34,962 nucleotides of DNA from Bacteroidota bacterium (GCA_023392185.1 JAEVZP010000248.1:1-34962), one strand, 5' to 3'; counted from the first letter of the stretch, positions 7,466 to 15,013 are shown. Program-made: numbers and translations. The notes: generated from the letters alone by a model not told the origin.

Positions 7466-8188
7466 ATGGCTCAGAAAAAACTGGTGCGCTTTGCCGCCAT
7501 CGAAACTTATTCCAATGTGTTGCAATACCCGGAAAACATGCCGGGCCATTGGAAGGAATTTTTCGGGAACGACCACCCGATAACGCTGGAACTGGCGTGC
7601 GGAAAAGGCGAATACAGCCTCGGACTGGGCGCGCAAAACCCGGACCGGAATTATATCGGCGTGGACGTGAAAGGCAACCGCATTTATGTAGGTGCGAAAA
7701 AAGCGCTGGCAGAAGACCGGAAAAACGTGGCGTTTCTGCGGATTCAGATCGGGCATCTGGAAGCGTATTTTGCGCCGGGTGAAGTAAGTGAAATCTGGAT
7801 CTTGTTTCCGGACCCGTTCCTGACCAAATCGCGGGCGAAAAACCGGTTGACACACCCGCGCTTCCTGGCGCAGTATGAAAAAGTGCTGACGCCCGGCGCG
7901 ATCATCCACCTCAAAACCGATTCGCGCGAGTTGTATGATTTTACCCACGAAGTGATTGCCGAACAAGGCTGCGAAATCGTCACCGATTACCAGGACATCT
8001 ACGCGACCGGACAGGCCACCGGCGCACTGGCCATTCAGACTCACTACGAAAAGCTCCACATCGCCGACGGCCGCAAGATTTATTATCTGGCTTTCCGGCT
8101 TCCGAAAAACGGCGTTGTGGTTCCGGAGCGTTACCTCAATGCCGAAAACCGCAATGGCAAAGACATCACCGACGAATCCGGCGCCTGA
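7466..8188 (+). CDS. trmB: tRNA (guanine-N7-)-methyltransferase
   Basis: A 240-residue SAM-dependent enzyme that makes m7G46 in the variable loop of tRNAs. The SAM-binding motif is LELACGKGEYSLGLG (about residues 42-56), followed by the acidic strand end YIGVDVKGNRIYVGAKKA. FPDPFLTKSRAKNRLTHPRFL is the TrmB catalytic and tRNA-contact region (Rossmann motif IV), and LKTDSRELYDF is also conserved. The length is normal. The ATG lies 8 nt after the last TCCAAC unit, and no promoter box is obvious, so the promoter may lie within the repeat region or expression may come from upstream. The last 35 nt overlap the DUF5522 gene in another frame. Confidence 0.94.
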   Translation: MAQKKLVRFAAIETYSNVLQYPENMPGHWKEFFGNDHPITLELACGKGEYSLGLGAQNPDRNYIGVDVKGNRIYVGAKKALAEDRKNVAFLRIQIGHLEAYFAPGEVSEIWILFPDPFLTKSRAKNRLTHPRFLAQYEKVLTPGAIIHLKTDSRELYDFTHEVIAEQGCEIVTDYQDIYATGQATGALAIQTHYEKLHIADGRKIYYLAFRLPKNGVVVPERYLNAENRNGKDITDESGA

Positions 8189-8363
8189 TTATTACTTCCT
8201 GCCCGACGGCCGGATGGTTTTTACCGAAAGCTACCACCTCAAACGCGGGTATTGCTGCGGCAATGGTTGCCGGCACTGTCCGTATAATTTTGAGGCGGTG
8301 AAAGAGCCCAGGCGAAGCGTTTTACGGGCAGAGCGGAAGGCTAGGGAAGAGGCAAAGAAATAA
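8154..8363 (+). CDS. DUF5522-family small cysteine-rich protein
   Basis: A 69-residue protein in a different frame from trmB, overlapping its last 35 nt. The core YYFLPDGRMVFTESYHLKRG is followed by YCCGNGCRHCPYNF, the conserved signature of DUF5522. Its four cysteines (CC, then C, then C within nine residues) look like a metal-binding site, though no function is known. After the core comes a short basic, lysine/arginine-rich helix. ATG 8154 (MAKTSPTNP) is the closest start; ATG 8139 would add five residues. The overlap implies translational coupling to trmB. The family match rests on the CCGNGCRHCPY motif and is confident; a role near tRNA modification is only inferred from position. Confidence 0.85.
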   Translation: MAKTSPTNPAPDYYFLPDGRMVFTESYHLKRGYCCGNGCRHCPYNFEAVKEPRRSVLRAERKAREEAKK

Positions 8364-8393
8364 AAGGATTTTCTTCGGCTGGCAACAGCGATT

Positions 8394-8562
8394 CCACCTG
8401 ACAGACAGGTGGCGTTAGCCACCCAATGTTTGTAGCCAAATCGATTGCATCTTACGGACGGTCGCTTCGCGACCTAACGTTTGTCTGGATATTTCTAAAA
8501 AATATTGGGTCGCGAAGCGATCCATTTTCCGGAAATTGCTTTCGTAAGCTACAAACGTTAGC
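8394..8562. repeat. Nested inverted-repeat island between the DUF5522 and alkyltransferase-like genes
   Basis: The 293-bp gap holds several hairpins. CCACCTG (8394-8400) pairs with CAGGTGG (8406-8412). GGTGGC (8409-8414) pairs with GCCACC (8419-8424) around GTTA, giving mutually exclusive overlapping stems. TCGCTTCGCGACC (8462-8474) pairs perfectly with GGTCGCGAAGCGA (8508-8520) around an AT-rich core. GTTTGTAGC near 8428 is inverted as GCTACAAAC at 8548. A TTCCGGAA lies at 8527-8534. No coding capacity is seen. Confidence 0.65.
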
Positions 8563-8656
8563 CCCCGCCGGGGCCGTTCAGATGTTCGTATTTTACTGAG
8601 GTGAAATCTCTTGGGGCGATTGTTCCGAATAATTCCATCCTCCCTGATTTTTATCC

Positions 8657-9007
8657 ATGAAAAAAGAAACGGCCCGCGGCGACCTCTACGAAGCGATTTA
8701 TGACATTGTGCGGGCTATTCCGCCGGGCCGGGTTACCAGCTACGGCGCAATTGCGGCGGCGCTGGGCGTCAGATCCGGCGCGCGGCTGGTGGGTTATGCC
8801 ATGAACCTGAGCCATACGATGCATCCGTTGGTGCCGGCGCATCGCGTACTCAACCGCAACGGCCTGCTGACGGGCAAACACCACTTCGGCGCGCCGGATG
8901 CGATGCAAAAATTGCTGGAAGCCGAAGGGGTCAAAATAGAAGAAGATGCTGCTGTGGATTTCGAAACCTTATTTTGGGACCCGGCAACAGCGCTTTCGCT
9001 GGACTGA
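8657..9007 (+). CDS. Alkyltransferase-like protein (MGMT family lacking the acceptor cysteine)
   Basis: A 116-residue protein equal to the DNA-binding/active-site domain of O6-alkylguanine-DNA methyltransferase. IPPGRVTSYGAIAAALG (about residues 21-37) contains the helix-turn-helix, and RLVGYAMN is conserved. In true methyltransferases the active site reads PCHRV; here it is P60-A61-H62-R63-V, so the alkyl-accepting cysteine is replaced by alanine and the protein cannot demethylate in the usual way. In family terms it is an alkyltransferase-like (ATL) protein. Such proteins bind O6-alkylguanine, flip it out, and hand the lesion to nucleotide excision repair. It appears monocistronic, with a terminator at 9045. 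Confidence 0.92.
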   Translation: MKKETARGDLYEAIYDIVRAIPPGRVTSYGAIAAALGVRSGARLVGYAMNLSHTMHPLVPAHRVLNRNGLLTGKHHFGAPDAMQKLLEAEGVKIEEDAAVDFETLFWDPATALSLD

Positions 9008-9044
9008 TTTTCCGGAAATTTCCGGAATTTTTTATCCAAAAGAA

Positions 9045-9079
9045 AATCCCCCAAGCCTTTTAAAGGTGCCTGGGGGATT
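9045..9079. terminator. Bidirectional terminator between convergent genes
   Basis: AATCCCCCA (9045-9053) pairs with TGGGGGATT (9071-9079). There is a T-rich flank on the right for the plus strand, and an A-rich flank on the left that supplies T residues for the minus strand. Two TTCCGGAA palindromes stand just before it (9010 and 9020). Confidence 0.8.
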
Positions 9080-9100
9080 GTAATTTCTTTAAAAACTGGC

Positions 9101-9970
9101 TTAAAGCTGACCTGCAGCGACCGCTGTTTGCACGCTGTCGGTATGAGTCGTAATTCCGGCAATCTGTGTTTTGGCGTGCTGCTCGGCGAAGATGTTTTCG
9201 GTCGGCATGTTTTCTACTTTCTTGTTCACCCAGTAGCCGGCTTGCAGATACGGTTTGTGGTTGGCGTAGATAAACATACAGGAGCCGCCTTTGATGTAGT
9301 TGATCACCTTTTGGCTGATCGCCTGATCAACGGCGGGGCAACCCCAGGAGCGGCCGATGCGCTTGTTGGCAGCGGCGTAGGCTTTGTTGACATAGTTGGC
9401 ACCGTGAACCACAATACCGCGGGCAAGGGCCGCATCATTATAGCCTTTGTCCTGACCGTGGAGGCGCAGGGAAGTGCCATGCTGACCGGTATAGGTTTCG
9501 CCGGTTACATAGAAGCCAAGCGAGCTTTGATGGCTGTTGTTGGTGTTGGAAAAAGCAGTGGCCATAACGTCGCCGGAACCCTGACCGTGGGCAACCAGCT
9601 CGTTGAGCAGTACCTTTTTACGGTCCATATCAATAATCCACATCCGCTTTTCGCTGGAGGGAAGAGAGAAGTCACAAACGGTCAGAACGTTTTGCTGGCT
9701 GCCCAGTTTCTGGGCTGCTTTCAGGTTCAGATAACCGCTGAGGGCTTTTTTAAAAACGTCGGCGTCCATGCGCTCGGCACCGGTAAAGTCGATTTGACGG
9801 TAGAGGCCGGCTGCATAAGCATCAAATCCGGCTGCTTCCGTTTTCAGTTTTGAAGGAAGCAACACTCCTTTGGGTTCATTTTCCACAACTTTGACAACTT
9901 CTGCCTGCAGCGGCTTATAAGCGAAAGCAATTACAGAGGCGGCTGCGAGAAACAAAAAGTGTTTTTTCAT
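9101..9970 (-). CDS. Exported murein L,D-transpeptidase catalytic domain family protein (YkuD_2)
   Basis: A 289-residue exported protein. The N-terminus MKKHFLFLAAASVIAFAY ends in the possible cleavage site LQA-EVV. The body matches the YkuD_2 family: the substrate-side histidine lies in GIVVHGANY (His189) and the catalytic cysteine in RSWGCPAV (Cys211), spaced as in L,D-transpeptidases. FYVTGETYTGQHG and LRLHGQDKGYND precede them. The expected role is periplasmic peptidoglycan cross-linking or lipoprotein anchoring through a Cys acyl-enzyme; the exact reaction of this subfamily is not established. The start MKKHFL at 9970 is chosen because an upstream in-frame extension would place 30 non-signal residues before it. 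A weak -7-like TATCTTTA lies at 10019-10026. Confidence 0.9.
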   Translation of the reverse strand: MKKHFLFLAAASVIAFAYKPLQAEVVKVVENEPKGVLLPSKLKTEAAGFDAYAAGLYRQIDFTGAERMDADVFKKALSGYLNLKAAQKLGSQQNVLTVCDFSLPSSEKRMWIIDMDRKKVLLNELVAHGQGSGDVMATAFSNTNNSHQSSLGFYVTGETYTGQHGTSLRLHGQDKGYNDAALARGIVVHGANYVNKAYAAANKRIGRSWGCPAVDQAISQKVINYIKGGSCMFIYANHKPYLQAGYWVNKKVENMPTENIFAEQHAKTQIAGITTHTDSVQTAVAAGQL

Positions 9971-10165
9971 AAGGATTGGGTTAGGTGAAGTAGGGGGTGT
10001 TTTCAAATGGATGATACCTAAAGATACGACATAAAGGGCGGAATTCCATACCCGTGGCACGGTTTTAACATAAATAACTCTTCACTTTTTGGGGAAATTT
10101 TACCCCAAATCCCCTTCCTGTAAAACCTGCTTTTAAAGGGCTAAAGCTTGCCAGAATGGATTTCG

Positions 10166-10173
10166 TAATTTTG
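10166..10173 (+). promoter_or_regulatory. -7 element TAATTTTG upstream of the thiolase gene
   Basis: A perfect TANNTTTG match, 32 nt before ATG 10206. A TTG at 10148-10150 could be the -33 element, but its 15-bp spacer is shorter than the usual 17-23. The 235-bp divergent gap holds nothing else recognisable. Confidence 0.55.
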
Positions 10174-10205
10174 CCCGTCTTAAAAAACTGAAGACGTTTT
10201 TCTGT

Positions 10206-11387
10206 ATGAAAGAAGTATGTATCGTTTCGGCGGTGCGCACCCCGCTTGGCAGCTGGGGCGGCTCGCTTAAAAGCCTTTCCGCAACCGAACTGGGCGCTGT
10301 TGCCATTAAAGGTGCGGTAGAGCGTGCCGGCATCCGGCCCGAAGATGTAGACGATGTATTGATGGGCTGCGTGTTGCAGGCCAACCTGGGTCAGGCACCC
10401 GCCCGGCAGGCGGCTAAAAAAGCCGGTTTGCCCAACGAAGTAAATTGCACCACCGTCAATAAAGTATGTGCTTCCGGTATGAAAGCCGTGATGCAGGCAA
10501 CACAGTCCATTCTGCTCGGCGATGCCGAAATCGTGGTGGCTGGTGGTATGGAAAGCATGAGCAATGTGCCTTTCTACAGCCCCAACCTGCGCTGGGGCCA
10601 TAAATACGGCAACGTAGAAATGGTGGACGGTCTTGCCAAAGACGGCCTGACCGATGTGTATAACAACTACGCAATGGGCAACGCCGCCGAACTGTGTGCC
10701 ACCGAGTGCAATATCAGCCGCGAATCGCAGGACGAATTTGCCATTGAAAGCTACAAGCGCAGCCAGAAAGCGCAGGAAAGCGGTCTTTTCGATGAAGAGA
10801 TTGTACCGGTAGCAGTGCCGCAGCGCAAAGGCGACCCGGTGGTGGTTGGCAAAGACGAAGAAATGTGGAACGTGAAGTTTGAAAAAATCCCCGCTCTTCA
10901 ATCGGCGTTTGCCAAAGGCGGATCGGTGACGGCGGCCAACGCTTCTACCATGAACGACGGCGCTGCCGCGCTGGTGTTGATGACCACCGGGAAAGCAAAA
11001 GAGCTGGGCCTCCAACCGCTGGCTATCATCCGCGGCTATGCCGATGCCGAGCAGGCACCGGAGTGGTTTACCACTTCGCCCTCGATCGCCGTTCCGAAAG
11101 CGATAGAAAAAGCCGGTCTGAAAATGGAAGACGTAGAATACTTCGAGTTGAACGAAGCGTTCTCGGTCGTGGGTCTGGCCAACATTCAGAAAATGAACCT
11201 GAAGCCGGAGCAGGTAAATGTAAACGGCGGCGCGGTTTCGATTGGTCACCCGCTCGGTGCTTCCGGTGCCCGCATTCTGGTGACCTTGCTCCACGTGCTG
11301 AAGCAGAAAGGCGCGCGCTATGGCGCGGCCGGCATTTGCAATGGCGGCGGCGGCGCAAGCGCCCTGGTGCTGGAGCGCGTTTCGTAA
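10206..11387 (+). CDS. Acetyl-CoA C-acyltransferase (thiolase)
   Basis: A 393-residue thiolase. It either condenses two acetyl-CoA to acetoacetyl-CoA or runs the reverse thiolysis in beta-oxidation. The nucleophile is Cys88 in NKVCASGMKA, the general base is His348 in SIGHPLGASGA, and the second acid/base is Cys378 in ICNGGGGASA. NEAFSVV (about residues 318-324) carries the conserved asparagine. The positions match the classical biosynthetic thiolases almost residue for residue. No hydroxyacyl-CoA dehydrogenase or enoyl hydratase gene adjoins it, so the direction of flux is unclear. It is a single-gene unit with its own promoter (10166) and a perfect terminator (11412). Confidence 0.96.
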   Translation: MKEVCIVSAVRTPLGSWGGSLKSLSATELGAVAIKGAVERAGIRPEDVDDVLMGCVLQANLGQAPARQAAKKAGLPNEVNCTTVNKVCASGMKAVMQATQSILLGDAEIVVAGGMESMSNVPFYSPNLRWGHKYGNVEMVDGLAKDGLTDVYNNYAMGNAAELCATECNISRESQDEFAIESYKRSQKAQESGLFDEEIVPVAVPQRKGDPVVVGKDEEMWNVKFEKIPALQSAFAKGGSVTAANASTMNDGAAALVLMTTGKAKELGLQPLAIIRGYADAEQAPEWFTTSPSIAVPKAIEKAGLKMEDVEYFELNEAFSVVGLANIQKMNLKPEQVNVNGGAVSIGHPLGASGARILVTLLHVLKQKGARYGAAGICNGGGGASALVLERVS

Positions 11388-11411
11388 GCGCAGTAGATAT
11401 AGAAAAGTAGA

Positions 11412-11441
11412 AAAGCCGTCCTCTTGCAAGAGGACGGCTTT
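11412..11441. terminator. Bidirectional terminator between thiolase and cmk
   Basis: AAAGCCGTCCTCTTG (11412-11426) is followed directly by its perfect reverse complement (11427-11441). The inner bases form the loop, and the A/T ends supply T tracts in both directions. It serves both convergent genes. Confidence 0.9.
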
Positions 11442-11469
11442 ATTTATCTGGTAAGAAATCCCGGGGGAT

Positions 11470-12174
11470 TCAGGCGACGGCCGTTCCGGCTTTTTCCGCA
11501 ATCGCTTCTTCGCTCCAGCGAAGCGCCATGCGCAGCTGCTCTTCTTCGGTCAGGTGGGTATTATCCAGGACGCGGGCATCATCGGCCTTGCGCAGCGGGC
11601 TTTCCTCGCGGTTGGCGTCGATATAATCGCGCAGCTCCAGATTGCGTTTCACCTCGTGGAGCGTAATGGCGGCATTCTTGACTTCCAGTTCCTGAAAGCG
11701 GCGAACCACGCGCACTTCCGGTTCGGCGGTCATAAAAATTTTCAGTTCGGCATCCGGAAAAACCACCGTGCCGATATCGCGCCCGTCCATGACCACGCCG
11801 CCGCTTCTCGAAAGCGCTTTCTGCTGCGCTACGGCAAATTCGCGTACAGCCCTGATGGCAGCGACCTCGCTTACCTTCTCGGCCACCAGCATCTCCCGGA
11901 TCAGGTGCGACACGTCTTCGCCATTGAGCAGAATGCGGTCGTGTTCCTCCGGATCGGGCACGATGTCAATAGCGATTTCAGACAGTGCCTGCGCGACCGG
12001 CTCCTCAACATCGAGCGGAATACCATTGCGCAAGAAATACAGGGTTATAGCCCGGTACATCGCCCCGCTGTCAATGTAGGCATAATGCAACTTACGGGCG
12101 AGCTGGCGGGCAAGAGTGCTTTTCCCACACGAGGAAAATCCGTCTATGGCAATTTTAATACGTGGCTGCTGCAT
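11470..12174 (-). CDS. cmk: (d)CMP kinase
   Basis: A 234-residue cytidylate kinase that phosphorylates CMP and dCMP with ATP in the cytoplasm. The P-loop is GFSSCGKS (residues 12-19). YIDSGAMYRAITLYFL is the nucleotide monophosphate-binding region; VVMDGRDIGTVVFPDAELKIFMTA and the arginine-rich VRVVRRFQEL that follows form the catalytic and lid part; DDARVLDNTHLT closes the fold. The length is usual. The -7 box TAACTTTG ends only 4 nt before this ATG, so the mRNA is predicted to be leaderless or nearly so. It is monocistronic and convergent with the thiolase gene. Confidence 0.97.
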   Translation of the reverse strand: MQQPRIKIAIDGFSSCGKSTLARQLARKLHYAYIDSGAMYRAITLYFLRNGIPLDVEEPVAQALSEIAIDIVPDPEEHDRILLNGEDVSHLIREMLVAEKVSEVAAIRAVREFAVAQQKALSRSGGVVMDGRDIGTVVFPDAELKIFMTAEPEVRVVRRFQELEVKNAAITLHEVKRNLELRDYIDANREESPLRKADDARVLDNTHLTEEEQLRMALRWSEEAIAEKAGTAVA

Positions 12175-12178
12175 CCCG

Positions 12179-12186
12179 CAAAGTTA
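12179..12186 (-). promoter_or_regulatory. -7 element TAACTTTG, 4 nt before the cmk start
   Basis: A perfect TANNTTTG match on the minus strand, with only CGGG between it and the cmk ATG. The implied transcription start falls at or within a base or two of the start codon. No -33 TTG stands at the normal distance. The remainder of 12187-12379 holds only a TTCCGGAA at 12361-12368. Confidence 0.6.
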
Positions 12187-12379
12187 AAGCAGTACCAAGC
12201 GCTTCCGGAGGCCTGCAGCGCAGATGCAGATCTCTTTTTTTGCTTTCGTTGGGAGCGGGAATTCCGGCATTCTCAGTGAAAAGGCACCCTGTTAGCATGC
12301 ATCACAAATGGGATTGCCGCCGTATTGTTATAATGTTTTGTTCTGGCGCCAACCTGCATTTTCCGGAAACAGCGTACAT

Positions 12380-14131
12380 TTAAAACATTTCCTTATCCGG
12401 GTTGAGTGTGTTTTCGGCAAAAGGCAGGCGCAGGTGCACGCAGGTGCCTTTACCCGGTGCGCTTTCCAACAAGAAATGGCCGCCGAGGGCCTCCGTACGC
12501 TGCTGCATGGTAAGTCTCCCAAAGCCGGATGGAGTGGTGGCCGGGTCAAATCCGCTGCCGTTGTCCATAACGGTTATTTGTAGGTGATGACCGGTAAAAT
12601 CTACCGACACGCGGATCTGCGATGCACCGGAATATTTCAGGGCATTATTGATGGCTTCCTGTACAATCCGAAACAGGTGGGTGGCCTGCTCAGAGGTCAT
12701 CTGTATGCTTTCGGCTGCCGGCGTTACCCGGACCTTCACTTCCCCAAAGTGCCGGTAGTATTCCTGTAGTTTTGCCTGCCAGTCGAAGGCTGTGAGAGCA
12801 GGACGGTTGAGCAGCCAGACGGTTTTGCGCAGCTCAATAATGGTTTCCTGCGTGAGTTCTTTCACCACCCGGACCTTATCGTTGGTGCGGAGTCGCTGCG
12901 ATTCTATGCGGTCGATAGAAGAGGAAATGAAAGTGAGATAAGAACCGATATTGTCGTGCAGTTCGCGCGAGATGTGAGCCCGTTGCTCGGCCAGGCGGTT
13001 TTCGCTTTCCCTGCGGGCCAGTTCTTCCTTGTAGAAATGTTCTTTCACCAAGGCGCGGTTGCGGTGGCGTTGCTGCCGGATTCCCCAAAAGCTCATCACT
13101 CCCACAAACAATAGCAGCAAACCGGTCAAAAGGGCTGCAAAGGTGGATCGGTCTTTTTCTTTTTCCTGCTTTTGCAATGCCGCGTCTTTCTCGGCCAATG
13201 CGTAGCGGGCGTTCAGTTCGGCGATGGTCTTTTGAGATTTATCGGTAAAAAGGCTGTCGCGAAGCAGCCCGTATTTTTCCTGATAAACAAATGCAGAATC
13301 ATAAACCCCCTGCATTTTATAAAGCGCTGCCAGCCGTTTGAACGTCTCTGCCCTCAGGTCTTTATAATCCCACAAAGCAGCCAGGCTGTCGCATTTTTTA
13401 TAGAAAAAAACGGCTTGGGAGAAATTTTTTAAATCCTGATACAGACTGCCTAAATCGACACTGTGAACGGCAATATGAAACGGATCGCCGTGCTGTTCGA
13501 AAAGCTTCATGGCATAACGGCTGTGGCGCTCGGCTTGCCGGAAGTTCCGGCGCCCCATTTCACTCGTTGCAATAAAACTATGGGCATAGGCGATGCCCAG
13601 CGTGTCGTTCGTCTTCTCTCTAAAGGCAAGCGATTTCTGATACAGTTCGATCGCTTTCCGGTAATCTTCCTGAAGCTCATACACTACGCCCCACTCGTTC
13701 CAGGCCGTAGCCAGATTAGCTGAGTCGTTTTGAGCCTCAAAAAGGTTTTCGGCGCGCCTGTAAATAGCAATCGCTTCGTCGTACATCTTGATTTTCCGGT
13801 TCAGCCGCGCCTGCTCCAGAAACGTAATGCCTCTTTCCTGCATCAGCGCTTCGGGTGACAGCGCCTCCACAGATTTTGCATAGTCCTGGGCTGCAGCATC
13901 GTAGTTGCCGCCGAAATACAACGCGCGGCCCCGCAGCCGGTACAGGATGCCTTTTTCTTTAGGGCTATGGGGTTGTTGCAGCAAACTGTCGCAAAGAACC
14001 TGGGTGCGGTCATAGTCAGTAGTAGATATACTATCCATATAACGAAGCAGGGCCGTGTGCTGTGCACAAAGCCTGCTCACCGGCACGACAGTCAGCAAGA
14101 GTAAAAAAAACAGCAGCTTTTTCAAACACAC
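12380..14131 (-). CDS. TPR-containing sensor histidine kinase (HisKA_3/NarL-partner type)
   Basis: A 583-residue predicted inner-membrane kinase. Order: signal-like hydrophobic N-terminus (LLFFLLLLTVVPVSRLCA), a periplasmic run of about six tetratricopeptide repeats (residues 40-300, e.g. AWNEWGVVYELQEDYRKAIELYQKSL), a coiled segment, one membrane span (about 332-352), then the kinase core. The phosphorylated histidine lies in ISRELHDNIGSYL, near residue 392, the HisKA_3 form that partners LuxR/NarL-type regulators. ATPase motifs are EAINNALKYSGA, DNGSGFDP and GFGRLTMQQR. No response regulator adjoins it, so its partner is elsewhere. The start is either GTG 14131 or TTG 14125 (MKKLLFFLLLL), the latter giving a more typical signal sequence. 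Confidence 0.93.
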   Translation of the reverse strand: MCLKKLLFFLLLLTVVPVSRLCAQHTALLRYMDSISTTDYDRTQVLCDSLLQQPHSPKEKGILYRLRGRALYFGGNYDAAAQDYAKSVEALSPEALMQERGITFLEQARLNRKIKMYDEAIAIYRRAENLFEAQNDSANLATAWNEWGVVYELQEDYRKAIELYQKSLAFREKTNDTLGIAYAHSFIATSEMGRRNFRQAERHSRYAMKLFEQHGDPFHIAVHSVDLGSLYQDLKNFSQAVFFYKKCDSLAALWDYKDLRAETFKRLAALYKMQGVYDSAFVYQEKYGLLRDSLFTDKSQKTIAELNARYALAEKDAALQKQEKEKDRSTFAALLTGLLLLFVGVMSFWGIRQQRHRNRALVKEHFYKEELARRESENRLAEQRAHISRELHDNIGSYLTFISSSIDRIESQRLRTNDKVRVVKELTQETIIELRKTVWLLNRPALTAFDWQAKLQEYYRHFGEVKVRVTPAAESIQMTSEQATHLFRIVQEAINNALKYSGASQIRVSVDFTGHHLQITVMDNGSGFDPATTPSGFGRLTMQQRTEALGGHFLLESAPGKGTCVHLRLPFAENTLNPDKEMF

Positions 14132-14266
14132 AAGTCTGAATTCAGTCGCTAAAATATTTCAATAAATCGCTTTTTGCAAACGATGTTTTCAGAACGACCT
14201 GCAACAGCATTCTCCAGTGTTGGCACGAATGTTTTGAGGCTCATCATCCTAAACCATATTCATACC

Positions 14267-14452
14267 ATGAACAAAAAATGGCTCGCTCTCGCTGCAGCAG
14301 GTGCTGCTTACTATCTCTTCAATACCAAGAAAGGCAATGAAGTTCGCCAGACGGCTGCGAAAAAAGCGCAAGGCCTCGGCTCAAAACTGAAAGATCAGTA
14401 CGACCAATACCGCAATCAATCGGAAAGCAAAGTAGATAACTCCATGGCCTGA
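14267..14452 (+). CDS. Small YtxH-like protein
   Basis: A 61-residue protein. A short hydrophobic N-terminal segment, WLALAAAGAAYYLF, is followed by a long charged helix, TKKGNEVRQTAAKKAQGLGS and onward, ending in a serine/asparagine-rich tail. A glycine/alanine membrane anchor followed by an amphipathic KKxxEVRxxxxKKA helix resembles the YtxH/general-stress family, though the match is by pattern only. ATG 14267 is used because the in-frame upstream extension to 14174 has no such character. The gene is divergent from the histidine kinase and is followed by a clear terminator. Confidence 0.75.
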   Translation: MNKKWLALAAAGAAYYLFNTKKGNEVRQTAAKKAQGLGSKLKDQYDQYRNQSESKVDNSMA

Positions 14453-14482
14453 TCCGTCATTTATCGCTGGCTTCCTTCCCCA

Positions 14483-14510
14483 AAAGCCGCCTTGTTTTCA
14501 AGGCGGCTTT
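14483..14510. terminator. Bidirectional terminator between convergent genes
   Basis: AAAGCCGCCTTG (14483-14494) pairs perfectly with CAAGGCGGCTTT (14499-14510) around a TTTT loop. The T residues at the 3' end of the stem are short. Two TTCCGGAA palindromes (14532 and 14552) follow before the DUF4268 stop codon. Confidence 0.8.
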
Positions 14511-14566
14511 GGCGGGTTGAGACGAAAGGATTTCCGGAAAAAAGCCGTTATTTCCGGAATGGCTGC

Positions 14567-15013
14567 CTATTCGAAAGCTGGTCCGGCGTTCGTCCAGTAA
14601 TGGTCCATAGCCACAAGGGCTTCTTTAAAAAAAGCAATGATTTCCGGCCAGTGACTTTGTAGTACCGGGTTTTTTCCCTGCAGTGCGGTGCCCCAGAACA
14701 GGCTCTGCCGCGGCCGGGATGCTACCGAAATCCAGTCCCATTCCGAACCGGTCGCGCGGCGCAGCAAGGGGAGGGTCTCGACGAGCGTGTCCACCAGCCG
14801 CGCACCGGATTCGCTGTCAGTGTCGGCAATTTCAATGCCTGCATATGCGATTCTCTTTTGCAGAAACACCCGTAGATACAGTCCGGGCACACCGGTTTCG
14901 TAATTCAGCCATTTGCGCGGCGCGCCATCGGCGCCCGGCACCGGTTGCATATAGCGGCCAAAAGCCGTCCAGAATGCACTGATGCCGGCAGCCGTTTCTT
15001 CTTTGGAAAACAT
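14567..15013 (-). CDS. DUF4268-family protein
   Basis: A 148-residue cytoplasmic protein. It begins MFSKEETAAGISAFWTAFG, continues with WLNYETG, then a beta-rich part (LYLRVFLQKRIAYAGIEI) and a C-terminal helical part (HWPEIIAFFKEALVAMDHYW). This arrangement matches DUF4268, which is also found fused to restriction or defence nucleases in other proteins. Here it stands alone with no nuclease domain, and its role is unknown. ATG 15013 is used; a longer in-frame reading to 15190 would run through the promoter region and has no family match. A good promoter lies at 15097-15126, giving a leader of about 80 nt. Confidence 0.8.
   Translation of the reverse strand: MFSKEETAAGISAFWTAFGRYMQPVPGADGAPRKWLNYETGVPGLYLRVFLQKRIAYAGIEIADTDSESGARLVDTLVETLPLLRRATGSEWDWISVASRPRQSLFWGTALQGKNPVLQSHWPEIIAFFKEALVAMDHYWTNAGPAFE

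Noticed and set aside
7207..7782. 191-residue plus-strand ORF across repeat copy B
   Set aside because: Its translation is repeat DNA followed by out-of-frame trmB; an artefact.
10065..11501. 478-residue minus-strand ORF opposite the thiolase gene
   Set aside because: Runs through a terminator and a promoter and has no domain; a product of codon bias on the other strand.
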